Assembly (NCBI RefSeq): GCF_020329435.1 | Contig: NZ_JAGKJK010000009.1 | Location: 1-64,000, forward strand | Length of the DNA stretch: 64,000 bases | Reading direction: 5' to 3' | DNA from: Bradyrhizobium hereditatis | GTDB lineage: Bacteria > Pseudomonadota > Alphaproteobacteria > Rhizobiales > Xanthobacteraceae | Shown: piece by piece, positions 16,413 through 24,166 of the stretch | Numbering within the stretch: the stretch's first letter is position 1 | Layout of the letters: every line of letters starts with the position of its first letter | Notes under the pieces: model-generated | Seen by the model: only the letters and a program-made list of their open reading frames with translations | What the model was told of the DNA's origin: nothing | Databases searched by the model: none | Position numbers and translations under genes: made by a program

Positions 16413-19304
16413 GTGACCGGGCTTGATACAACGAGCGGTTCTCGCGCGAATCCCGTGTGGGCCTCGCACGACGCAAGCATCGCCTCCTTCGGACCGTTCT
16501 CCCTTCACGACAAGACGCGGCTGCTTGAAAGGGATGGGCAGCCGGTCAAGCTGGGCAGCCGCGCGCTGGATATCCTGCGGCTGTTGGTCAGCCGTGCTGG
16601 CGATGTTGTATCGAAGAACGAGCTGCTGGCCCACGCGTGGCCGGGCCTTGCCGTCGAAGAGATCAGTTTGCGAGTGCATATTGCCGAGCTTCGCAAGGCG
16701 CTCGGTGACGGCAAGGACGGGGCGCGCTACATCACTAACGTACCGAGCCGCGGCTATTGCTTCGTCGCACCGGTGCAGCGCATCGCAGACGCAATTCCGG
16801 CGGTTTCGCCTCCTGAGCAGGCGCCGAGCGCCCCTGAGGCGCCTGTGCCAGTCCTGCCTCCCCGCCTGGAGCGGATGATCGGGAGGGATGACGTTGTGCG
16901 CGAAGTGGCGCAGCGTTTGCTGACCGAACGCTTCATCACACTCAGGGGCCCTGGTGGCATCGGCAAGACCACCGTTGCGATCGCGCTGGCCCACGAACTC
17001 TCGGCGCAATTCGACAATCAGGTTCGCTTTCTCGACTTCAGCATGGTGAAGGATGCGGCGCTTGTCGCCGGCACGATCGCCTGGGCCCTTGGGCTCGTGG
17101 TGCATCATTCTGATCCAACGGACAACATAGTCGGTCACCTGCGCAACCGGCGCCTGCTGCTGGTGCTCGACAGTTGCGAGCATGTCGTCGAGGCGATTGC
17201 GGGGCTGGCGGAGCGCATCCACCAGCAGGCGTCTGGTGTCAGCATTCTCGTCACCAGCCGCGAGTCGCTGCTTGTAGAAGGCGAGCAGATCTTCGAGCTC
17301 GCCCCGCTCGAGGGGCCGCCGCAGGGGGCGAGGCTGAGCGCACGCGAGATGCTGACCTATCCGGCTGCGCGCCTGTTCACGGAGCGGGCCGCCGCGGCGG
17401 GCCATCGCGAGGAAATCGCCGACGAAGACGCCGAGATTGTCGCCGAAATATGCAGCAAGCTCGATGGCATAGCGCTGGCGATCGAACTCGCCGCCGTGCG
17501 GGTCGGCACGCATGGATTGCGCGAGATAGTGACGCTGCTCGACGGCCGGCTAAAGCTGGAGTGGCGCGGCCGGCGGACGGCGCCTCCGCGCCATCAAACT
17601 CTCGGTGCAACGCTGGACTGGAGCTATGGTCTGATCAGCGAGAGCGAGCGGATCGTTCTGCGTCGCCTTGCCATCTTCGCCGCTCCTTTCACCTTGCAGG
17701 GAGCGACCATGGTCGCAGGCGAGGAGGGCGACCCGGCCGAGCGTATTGTGGAGTCGTTGGAGCAACTCGTTGCAAAGTCCCTGATTTCGGTGCGGCCTGA
17801 CGCCCCCGTCACGCGCTATCGGCTGCTTGACACCACCAGGGCTTATGCCACGCAAAAGCTCGCTGACAGCGGTGAAGCGACGAGCATCGCGCGCCGACAT
17901 GCCCGCTATCTCCAGCATGCGCTGGAGACGACCGCGACGGACTCAGGCGCTGGCAACCTGGCTTCGAGTTCGCGAGCTCGGACGCTGCTGTTTTCCGACG
18001 CGCGTGCCGCGCTGAACTGGGCTTTCGCCAATGATGAGGGCGCTGGACTGCGCGTTCCGCTGGCCGGCGCCTGCGCCAGGCTGTTCGTCGAGCTCAACCT
18101 GCTGGACGAAGGGCGCCTATGGTCGAGCCGCGCGCTTTCGATGCTCGATGATTCGACCCGCGGCAGTGCATGGGAACTGGAGCTTCAGGCAACCCTCGGA
18201 CACGCTTTCATGTTTACCGAGCGCAACAGCGATCAGGCTGAAGCGGCGCTGCGCCGCGGCCTCGAAATTGCCGAGGCGCTGGGTGACCGCCCCAACAAAT
18301 TTCGTCTGCTGGCGCGCTTGAATATGTTCTATCGGCGCACTGGTGATTTTCGCGAACTGCTTCCCACTGCTTTTGAGGCGGAACGTGTTGCACGCGAGAT
18401 CGGCGACAAGGCGGGTCTTGTCGGGGCCAAAGCGCTAGTCGGCGTGTCCTATCACCTGATAGGCGATCAGAGAACTGCGCAACTGCATCTCGACGAAGGC
18501 GTTTTGGATGCAGGGGCGCTCCGCGGGGCTCAACCCGGTCATTTCGCCTACGCGAGAATGCCGCAGGTACCGCTCGCGCGCGTGTTATGGCTGCTTGGGT
18601 TCCCCGATCGGGCGGTCGAATGTGTTCACTCTATCATTAGCGCGGCGCCACAGGACGCGGTGATGCATTGCATCGCTCTGTGCTGGTCTGCATCACTCTA
18701 TGGTTGGATGGGGGATTGGTCTTCAGTCGAACAGATGGCCGGGCGTATTTCGACTCATGCCGCGAGCCACGCACTGGCGCCATATCAGGCCGTAGCCACC
18801 GGTTTCCGCGCGCAGACAATGATCGCGCGCGGTGAGCGCAAAGCAGGAATCGAATTGCTGCAAAACGTGCTGGCGCGTTTGCATGCGGATCGGTACGAAC
18901 TGTATGCATCTGCCTTCATCTCCGAGCTTTCACAGGGGTTGGCAGAGGTGGGTCAAGTGGCGGAGGGGCTGCGCATCCTGCACGAGGCAATCGCCCGCAT
19001 CGAGCCGGCCGGAGCGGCTTTCGACGCACCGGAGCTTCTGCGCCTGCGCGGTGAACTCGAGGCGCGCAGCGGTGACCCGAAAGCAGCGGAAGCGAGCTTT
19101 GCGGCCTCGATCGCGCTGGCCGAGGAGCAGGGCGCGCTGTCGTGGCGGCTGCGAACCGAAACATCGCTGGCTCGCCTTCGACGCAAGCAGCGCAGGGCGA
19201 AGCCGCTGGACGGACTGGCCGAGACCTACGCCCGCTTCACAGAAGGGTTCGAAACAGCCGATCTGAAAGCTGCACGCGAACTGCTGGATGAAGCTTCAAA
19301 GTAG
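16413..19304 (+). CDS. Winged-helix STAND-type ATPase transcriptional regulator (first paralogue)
   Basis: The 963-residue protein has an OmpR/PhoB-type winged helix at ~25-115 (VKLGSRALDILRLLVSRAGD, NELLAHAWPGLAVEEISLRV, RYITNVPSRGYCFVAPV). An NB-ARC/STAND NTPase follows with Walker A GPGGIGKTTVAIAL (~179), Walker B LLLVLDSCEHV, the sensor SRESLLVEGEQIFEL, KLDGIALAIELAA and LGATLDWSYGLI. The C-terminal ~450 residues are TPR-like helices. The architecture parallels MalT/AfsR-like signal-integrating activators (COG3903-type predicted ATPase). The start is GTG. It is divergent from the epoxide hydrolase operon with site A between, and convergent with the gene at 19313 (8 bp apart). It is likely the activator acting on the tandem 10-bp sites. 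Confidence 0.9.
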   Translation: MTGLDTTSGSRANPVWASHDASIASFGPFSLHDKTRLLERDGQPVKLGSRALDILRLLVSRAGDVVSKNELLAHAWPGLAVEEISLRVHIAELRKALGDGKDGARYITNVPSRGYCFVAPVQRIADAIPAVSPPEQAPSAPEAPVPVLPPRLERMIGRDDVVREVAQRLLTERFITLRGPGGIGKTTVAIALAHELSAQFDNQVRFLDFSMVKDAALVAGTIAWALGLVVHHSDPTDNIVGHLRNRRLLLVLDSCEHVVEAIAGLAERIHQQASGVSILVTSRESLLVEGEQIFELAPLEGPPQGARLSAREMLTYPAARLFTERAAAAGHREEIADEDAEIVAEICSKLDGIALAIELAAVRVGTHGLREIVTLLDGRLKLEWRGRRTAPPRHQTLGATLDWSYGLISESERIVLRRLAIFAAPFTLQGATMVAGEEGDPAERIVESLEQLVAKSLISVRPDAPVTRYRLLDTTRAYATQKLADSGEATSIARRHARYLQHALETTATDSGAGNLASSSRARTLLFSDARAALNWAFANDEGAGLRVPLAGACARLFVELNLLDEGRLWSSRALSMLDDSTRGSAWELELQATLGHAFMFTERNSDQAEAALRRGLEIAEALGDRPNKFRLLARLNMFYRRTGDFRELLPTAFEAERVAREIGDKAGLVGAKALVGVSYHLIGDQRTAQLHLDEGVLDAGALRGAQPGHFAYARMPQVPLARVLWLLGFPDRAVECVHSIISAAPQDAVMHCIALCWSASLYGWMGDWSSVEQMAGRISTHAASHALAPYQAVATGFRAQTMIARGERKAGIELLQNVLARLHADRYELYASAFISELSQGLAEVGQVAEGLRILHEAIARIEPAGAAFDAPELLRLRGELEARSGDPKAAEASFAASIALAEEQGALSWRLRTETSLARLRRKQRRAKPLDGLAETYARFTEGFETADLKAARELLDEASK

Positions 19305-19312
19305 GCGCTGCG

Positions 19313-20029
19313 TCAGTCGAAGCGGAAGTCGGAGAGGTCGATCGACACCATCAGCGAATCGAGCATCGGCCTCAGGTCATCGGCGCGCAGATAAGCGCTG
19401 CGTCGGGTCGGAATCCAGATGCCGTCCACGTTAACGGGGTCGGAGACGTACTGCGCCGCCGGGAAGCTGCCGGCAATATCGACGTGGTAGTCGTGCCGGC
19501 GGATGAGCATGTCCGCGCCAAAATAGAAGTCCTGCTCAGTGCTGTGGCTGGCGATCTCCGCAGGAAAAGTGGCCCTCAAGCCGCGCCAGGTTTCCGCTCC
19601 CTCGCGCCAGGGCTCGATTTCCTCGACCTTGAAACCGTCAATGGCGAGCAGGAATGGTGTGGTGAGGTAAGTCCAGAGCGCATATCCGTTGAAGTAGGCG
19701 CGGTGCAGCGGATCCCAACTCGTCCGGATGTCGTGCCGCGCAAACGAGGCGCGGGGATCGGATCGTTCGGCTACCACGCTGCCGTCCTCGGCAAGAATGG
19801 CGATGCGATCGGATGTGAAGTCGGTATGCCGGTCTTTTCCGAACGGCGCAACCGAGGCCCATTGCCGATGCAGCTCGACCTGCATGGTCCGCGCGATCGG
19901 ATCCTGCGGAACGCCCTTGAGGGCCCAAAGGTCGCCGCCGCTGACGATGGTCGCGGTGAGCGTGTGGTGAGTTTTCCAGCGGTCCAGGCCTCCATGGGCC
20001 TCGATGGCGTCGGCGAGCAGCGGAATCAT
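19313..20029 (-). CDS. Conserved-looking hypothetical protein, LolA-like appearance
   Basis: The 238-residue protein has no signal peptide and begins MIPLLADAIEAHGGLDRWKT. It is rich in beta strands and aromatic residues (RTSWDPLHRAYFNGYALWTY, EIEPWREGAETWRGLRATFP, EQDFYFGADMLIRRHDYHVD, VNVDGIWIPTRRSAYLRADD). The DRW...Y-D-F-G-D-RRHDY-V pattern resembles outer-membrane-lipoprotein-sorting-like folds, but I cannot assign a family. It has its own site B (55 bp upstream), so it is probably co-regulated with the hydrolase operons. It ends 8 bp from the convergent regulator. Confidence 0.7.
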   Translation of the reverse strand: MIPLLADAIEAHGGLDRWKTHHTLTATIVSGGDLWALKGVPQDPIARTMQVELHRQWASVAPFGKDRHTDFTSDRIAILAEDGSVVAERSDPRASFARHDIRTSWDPLHRAYFNGYALWTYLTTPFLLAIDGFKVEEIEPWREGAETWRGLRATFPAEIASHSTEQDFYFGADMLIRRHDYHVDIAGSFPAAQYVSDPVNVDGIWIPTRRSAYLRADDLRPMLDSLMVSIDLSDFRFD

Positions 20030-20083
20030 TTCGGGTCCTTTTGCGTCGTGGTGCCCCCAGACAATTGCGCAGAAGCCTCTGGA

Positions 20084-20113
20084 TGGCCCGTTAGGTGTTG
20101 TTAAACGGCGTTG
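20084..20113 (-). promoter_or_regulatory. Site B: tandem 10-bp operator array
   Basis: The minus-strand units are CAACGCCGTT (degenerate), TAACAACACC (identical to the middle unit of site A) and TAACGGGCCA. They abut exactly at 10-bp spacing. The array ends 55 bp before the start of the 238-aa gene at 20029. Confidence 0.75.
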
Positions 20114-20250
20114 GGGCGGTGAGGAGGTAACAAAAATCCCCTATGTCTCAATGTCTTGGCTGGGTGCGCACGCGCGAGCTTTCGGGCAGCCAGGACCAAC
20201 CATCGGGCCGCATGGCCGGCGCGCAATTTCCATTGCGGCGAAAGCCGCGC

Positions 20251-20280
20251 TGACAACGTCTAACAACGCTTAACGAGCCA
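20251..20280 (+). promoter_or_regulatory. Site C: tandem 10-bp operator array
   Basis: The units TGACAACGTC, TAACAACGCT and TAACGAGCCA abut without gaps on the plus strand and end 81 bp before the hydrolase start at 20361. Sites B and C lie 137 bp apart in divergent orientation, so each serves one side of this intergenic region. Confidence 0.82.
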
Positions 20281-20360
20281 ACGTGCCGGACCCGGTGCAT
20301 ACCGCTTGCACACGAGGCCGACGTCCTTCGAAAGACGACGCCTCAAACGGGAGCACGACC

Positions 20361-21401
20361 ATGCACAAGGACGTCAACCAGACTCGCCGCGCGTTCATCG
20401 GTGCCGCTGCTGCGCTCGCGACCGGCATTGGCTTGACGCGTCCCGCAGCCGCGCACTTGAGCCAGGTCGATGCAACGACACGGACGCCGGCGATCGGTGC
20501 GTCTCTGGGAGATCTGAAGCAGATCAACGCCGGCATTCTGAACGTAGGATATACCGACAACGGCCCCGAGAGAGGGCCAGCCATCCTGCTGCTGCACGGC
20601 TGGCCTTACGACATCGATAGCTTTGCGGAAGTCGTGCCGCTCCTGACCGCCCAGGGTTACCGCGTCATTGTGCCGTATCTGCGCGGCTATGGAACGACCC
20701 GCTTTCTTTCTGATGCAAGCGCGCGCAACGCCCAGCCTTCGGCGCTTGCAGCGGACATGATCGCTCTGATGGATGCGCTTAAGATCGAGAAGGCAGTCGT
20801 CGGTGGCTTCGACTGGGGCGCGCGCACCGCCAACATCATGGCTGTGCTCTGGCCGGACCGCGTTAGCGCGATGGTCTCCGTCAGCGGCTATCTGATCGGC
20901 AACCAGCAGGCCGGCAAAGTGCCGCTGCCGCCGAAGGCCGAGTTGGAATGGTGGTATCAGTTCTACTTCGCCACCGAGCGCGGCCGCATCGGCTACGAAA
21001 AGCATCGCCGCGAGTTCGCGAAGCTGATCTGGAAGCTTGCATCGCCGAAATGGGATTTCGACGATGCCACCTTCGAGCGCAGCGCGAAGGCCTTCGACAA
21101 TCCCGATCACGTCGCGATCGTGATCCACAATTATCGCTGGCGGCTTGGATTGGCTAAGGGCGAGGAGGCCTACGACGAGCTCGAGGCGCAATTGGCTCTG
21201 GCGCCGACAATCGGTGTGCCGGCCATCACCATGGAAAGCGACGGCAACGGCGCGCCTCATCCCGATCCCGCCGTCTACGCCAAGAAGTTTACCGGCAAGT
21301 ACGAGCACCGGCACATCACCGGCGGCATCGGCCACAATCTTCCCCAGGAAGCGCCGAGCGCGTTCGCACAGGCCATTCTCGATGTCGCCGCGCAGGTGTG
21401 A
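20361..21401 (+). CDS. Tat-exported alpha/beta hydrolase (epoxide hydrolase-like)
   Basis: The ATG at 20361 follows cgggag; the longer frame upstream overlaps site C and is rejected. The 346-residue product has a twin-arginine signal (QTRRAFIGAAAALATGIGL...AAA). The catalytic markers are ILLLHGWPYDIDSF (oxyanion), VVGGFDWGARTANIM with Asp as nucleophile, a cap domain with WWYQFYFATERGRIGYEKHR and the terminal His in GGIGHNLPQEAPSAFA. It is the first gene of an operon with a VOC protein and an FMN reductase, controlled by site C. Substrates are likely epoxides or activated organics; the exact one is unknown. Confidence 0.9.
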   Translation: MHKDVNQTRRAFIGAAAALATGIGLTRPAAAHLSQVDATTRTPAIGASLGDLKQINAGILNVGYTDNGPERGPAILLLHGWPYDIDSFAEVVPLLTAQGYRVIVPYLRGYGTTRFLSDASARNAQPSALAADMIALMDALKIEKAVVGGFDWGARTANIMAVLWPDRVSAMVSVSGYLIGNQQAGKVPLPPKAELEWWYQFYFATERGRIGYEKHRREFAKLIWKLASPKWDFDDATFERSAKAFDNPDHVAIVIHNYRWRLGLAKGEEAYDELEAQLALAPTIGVPAITMESDGNGAPHPDPAVYAKKFTGKYEHRHITGGIGHNLPQEAPSAFAQAILDVAAQV

Positions 21402-21444
21402 TCGCGGCGTCGGTTATTCACCAGGCACACAACAGGAGAGAACC

Positions 21445-22104
21445 ATGACAGTAGCAGTGAAGCCTACCAAGGTCCGTCCCATGAAGTTCGAGCTCGCCGT
21501 TATCCCGGTCTCGGATGTTGCGCGCGCCAAGGAGTTCTACGCGAACCTTAGCTGGCGTTTTGACGCCGAATTCACCAACGGCAGCGACTTCCACATTGTC
21601 CAGTTCACGCCGCCGGGCTCCGGCGCCTCGGTGATCTTCGGCAAGAACGTCACGCCGACCAAGCCGGGCTCCGCCCAGGGCCTGTACCTGGTCGTGTCCG
21701 ACATCGAGGCTGCACGGAAGGAGCTGCTTGCGCGCGGCATCAAGGTCAGCGAGGTGTTCCACGGCAGCGAAGACGTCCACACCGGTACCGACGAACCGTA
21801 TCTGTTCGGAAGCGTCCGGGTCAGTGGCCCGGATCCGCAGCGCCGTTCCTACCAATCGTTCGCGTCGTTTAGCGATCCGGACGGTAACGGCTGGGTGCTG
21901 CAGGAAGTAACCAACCGTCTTCCCGGCCGGGTCGAGGGTGACACGACTTTCGCGTCGGTATCCGACCTCGCGGCGACGCTTCGCCGGGCGGCAGCAGCCC
22001 ACGGCGAGCATGAGAAGCTGACCGGCGAGCACGACGTGAACTGGCCGGACTGGTACGCGGAGTACATCGTCAACGAGCAGGCGGGCAAGCCGCTGCCGAA
22101 GTAG
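21445..22104 (+). CDS. VOC/glyoxalase-superfamily protein
   Basis: The start is the ATG at 21445 behind AGGAGAG. The 219-residue product opens with a VOC beta-alpha-beta module (MKFELAVIPVSDVARAKEFY, WRFDAEF, FHIVQFTPPGSGASVIFGKN). The second module includes YLVVSDIEAARKELLARGIK, VSEVFH and FASFSDPDGNGWVLQEVTNR. Potential metal ligands at family positions are H, E and the terminal E. The C-terminus is an additional ~40-residue helical segment ending in WPDWYAEYIVNEQAGKPLPK. It sits in an operon between the hydrolase (43 bp) and the FMN reductase (70 bp). Likely activity is glutathione-independent dioxygenase or lyase-type chemistry, undetermined. Confidence 0.85.
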   Translation: MTVAVKPTKVRPMKFELAVIPVSDVARAKEFYANLSWRFDAEFTNGSDFHIVQFTPPGSGASVIFGKNVTPTKPGSAQGLYLVVSDIEAARKELLARGIKVSEVFHGSEDVHTGTDEPYLFGSVRVSGPDPQRRSYQSFASFSDPDGNGWVLQEVTNRLPGRVEGDTTFASVSDLAATLRRAAAAHGEHEKLTGEHDVNWPDWYAEYIVNEQAGKPLPK

Positions 22105-22174
22105 CCATCATCAGGTGCGGTCCGCCGGTTGCCGACGAACCGCACCTTCAGAAACCAGCTGCGGAGTAACGCCC

Positions 22175-22765
22175 ATGAGCAACCGAATCCTCGTCTTTTA
22201 CGGCTCCTATCGTTCCGACCGGATGGGTATCCGGCTTGCCGAATACGTTGTCGACCAGCTGCGCCGCCGAGGCGACGACGCCGAGTTGATCGACGCCAAG
22301 GCGATCAACCTTCCGATTCTCGACCGCATGTACAAGGAATACCCGAAGGGCCACGCGCCCGCAGCGCTCGAGCAGCTCGCAGGGAAGATCAAGGCGGCCG
22401 ACGGCTTCATCTTCATCACCGGCGAATACAATTGGGGCGTTCAGCCCGGATTGAAGAACCTCACCGACCACTTCCTGGAGGAATGGTTCTGGCGACCCGC
22501 TGCGATCGTCAGTTATTCGGCCGGGCGCCTGGCTGGAGCGCGCGCCGCTACCGCATGGCACGGCACACTGTCCGAAATGGGCATGGTGGTGACTTCGAGC
22601 ACGATCGCCGTTGGGCCGATCGATCAGACTCTCTCTGCCGACGGTCAGCCGATCGGCGAGGGCGGCAAGGCGCTCGAGCAGTCCTTCCCGCGCTTTGCCG
22701 ACGACCTGATGTGGTGGGTCGAGGCCGGCAAGGCACAGCGGCAGCGAAAGGCGCCACCGTACTGA
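22175..22765 (+). CDS. NADPH-dependent FMN reductase
   Basis: The start at 22175 is supported by GGAG 12 bp upstream. The 196-residue flavodoxin-like protein begins MSNRILVFYGSYRSDRMGIR, with the phosphate loop GSYRSDRMG of the NADPH-dependent FMN reductase family. It continues with LPILDRMYKEYPKG, FIFITGEYNWGVQPGLKNLT (the GEYNWG...LKN flavin-binding segment) and VSYSAGRLAGARAATAWHGT. It reduces FMN or quinone-like electrophiles with NAD(P)H in the cytoplasm. It is the third gene of the site C operon; an adjoining oxygenase is not present. Confidence 0.9.
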   Translation: MSNRILVFYGSYRSDRMGIRLAEYVVDQLRRRGDDAELIDAKAINLPILDRMYKEYPKGHAPAALEQLAGKIKAADGFIFITGEYNWGVQPGLKNLTDHFLEEWFWRPAAIVSYSAGRLAGARAATAWHGTLSEMGMVVTSSTIAVGPIDQTLSADGQPIGEGGKALEQSFPRFADDLMWWVEAGKAQRQRKAPPY

Positions 22766-22860
22766 GGGCGACGAGACGAACCGCTCTCCCCCTGGCGCGC
22801 CACTCTCTCGCAAGAGCTGTCTCGCTATCCGCCTGAAGGAATACAGCTTCCAGCGTCCAG

Positions 22861-22910
22861 TAACGGGCCTAACAGCATCCCAACAACTTCTCACGACGCT
22901 TAACGAGCAT
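22861..22910 (+). promoter_or_regulatory. Site D: extended tandem operator array upstream of the RND operon
   Basis: Five TAAC-like units in a row are TAACGGGCC, TAACAGCATCC, CAACAACTTC, TCACGACGCT and TAACGAGCAT, with spacings 9, 11, 10 and 10 bp. The final unit matches the terminal unit of the other sites. It ends 84 bp before the membrane-fusion protein start at 22995. The array is longer and less regular than the others. Confidence 0.75.
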
Positions 22911-22994
22911 TCGTGTCGTGATGGCGATATCCCAGCTACACCGAATTGCCCTCACGAGCACCGTGACAAGCGCGATAACCAGGAGGATTCACCG

Positions 22995-24155
22995 ATGAAG
23001 ACCAGAACACTACTGATAGCGGCAGCAATCCTCACCACGGTTGGTGCACCGCTGGGGCTTCTAGCGGCAACCGGAGAACTGACCGGCAATGGAGAGGCAG
23101 CGGCTATGAGCCTTAGTCCTCCTGCTCAGGTCGACGTTGCTACGGTGCTGCTCAAGCGCGTGCAGCGCTGGGACGAGTTCAACGGACGCATCAGCGCTGT
23201 CGGATCGGTCGAGATTCGGTCCCGGGTCAGCGGATATGTGACGCATGTCGCCTATAAGGAGGGAGATGAGGTCCGCCGCGGCGATGTTCTCTTCACCATC
23301 GACCCGCGACCGTACGAAGCGGCGCTGAACAGCGCCACGGCACAGCTTCAGCGCGCCAGAGCAACGGCGCTGCTGGCAAAGAGCCGCGACGAACGTGCGC
23401 GGAGACTCCTGCCGTCGAGTGCAGTGTCCCAGGACGAGGCCGACACTCGCCACGCAGCCTACGCGCAAAGTGAGGCTGACGTGCTCAATGCAGAAGCTGC
23501 AGTCGAGCTTGCGGAACTCAATCTCAACTTCACGCAGGTACGCGCGCCGATCGACGGTCGGGCCGGCCGCGCGATGCTGACCGTCGGCAATCTTGCGGTA
23601 GCGGATCAGAGTTTGCTGACGTCAATGGTCTCACAGGACCCGGTCTACGTCGATTTCGATCCGGACGAGCAGAGCTATCTTCGCTACAGCGCGGAATTGC
23701 GCCGGAGCCCTGGCAATACGCTTGCGGTACGTGTCGCGCTGGCGGGCGATGAACGATTTGCGCACGTCGGAATGGTCGATTTTCAGGATAACCAGGTCGA
23801 TTCCACGACCGGAAGCATTCGCATGAGGGCAAAGCTGCGCAACCCCGATCGCATATTCACGCCGGGCTTGTACGCGCGCGTGAAAGTTTCCTCAGGTCAC
23901 GAAAGTGAGGCTGTCCTGATCGACGACAAGGCCGTGCTCACTGATCAGGACCGCAAGTATGTTTACGTCCTCGCTGCGGACAACACGGCACAACGAAGGG
24001 ATGTTCAACCCGGCCGCAAGAGCGATGGGCTCCGTTTGATCGAGTCCGGCTTGATGCCGGGAGACAAGGTCATCATCGGCGGATTGCAGAGGATCTACAG
24101 CTCCGGCGCGCCGGTGAAGCCAGCCGAAGTGCCAATGCTGGCCGCGGCAAACTGA
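22995..24155 (+). CDS. RND efflux periplasmic adaptor (membrane fusion protein)
   Basis: The 386-residue protein has an N-terminal membrane anchor or signal (MKTRTLLIAAAILTTVGAPL) without a lipobox cysteine. The lipoyl half-motifs are SRVSGYVTHVAYKEGDEVRR and LNFTQVRAPIDGRAGRA, separated by a helical hairpin (QLQRARATALLAKSRDERAR...QSEADVLNAEAAVELAELN). The MexA/AcrA-like beta-barrel segment includes VDSTTGSIRMRAKLRNPDRI. It couples the inner-membrane pump to an outer-membrane channel. AGGAGG precedes the ATG. The pump gene follows after 11 bp. No TolC-like gene is nearby, so a channel from elsewhere must be used. Control by site D is inferred. Confidence 0.93.
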   Translation: MKTRTLLIAAAILTTVGAPLGLLAATGELTGNGEAAAMSLSPPAQVDVATVLLKRVQRWDEFNGRISAVGSVEIRSRVSGYVTHVAYKEGDEVRRGDVLFTIDPRPYEAALNSATAQLQRARATALLAKSRDERARRLLPSSAVSQDEADTRHAAYAQSEADVLNAEAAVELAELNLNFTQVRAPIDGRAGRAMLTVGNLAVADQSLLTSMVSQDPVYVDFDPDEQSYLRYSAELRRSPGNTLAVRVALAGDERFAHVGMVDFQDNQVDSTTGSIRMRAKLRNPDRIFTPGLYARVKVSSGHESEAVLIDDKAVLTDQDRKYVYVLAADNTAQRRDVQPGRKSDGLRLIESGLMPGDKVIIGGLQRIYSSGAPVKPAEVPMLAAAN

Positions 24156-24166
24156 GGGAGGCGACG

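Noticed and set aside
20283..20360. Longer start of the site C hydrolase
   Set aside because: It would put coding sequence directly against the operator, lacks a ribosome site, and would bury the Tat signal.
21145..21444. Upstream extension of the VOC frame into the hydrolase gene
   Set aside because: It overlaps the hydrolase coding sequence in another frame; the ATG at 21445 has AGGAGAG.
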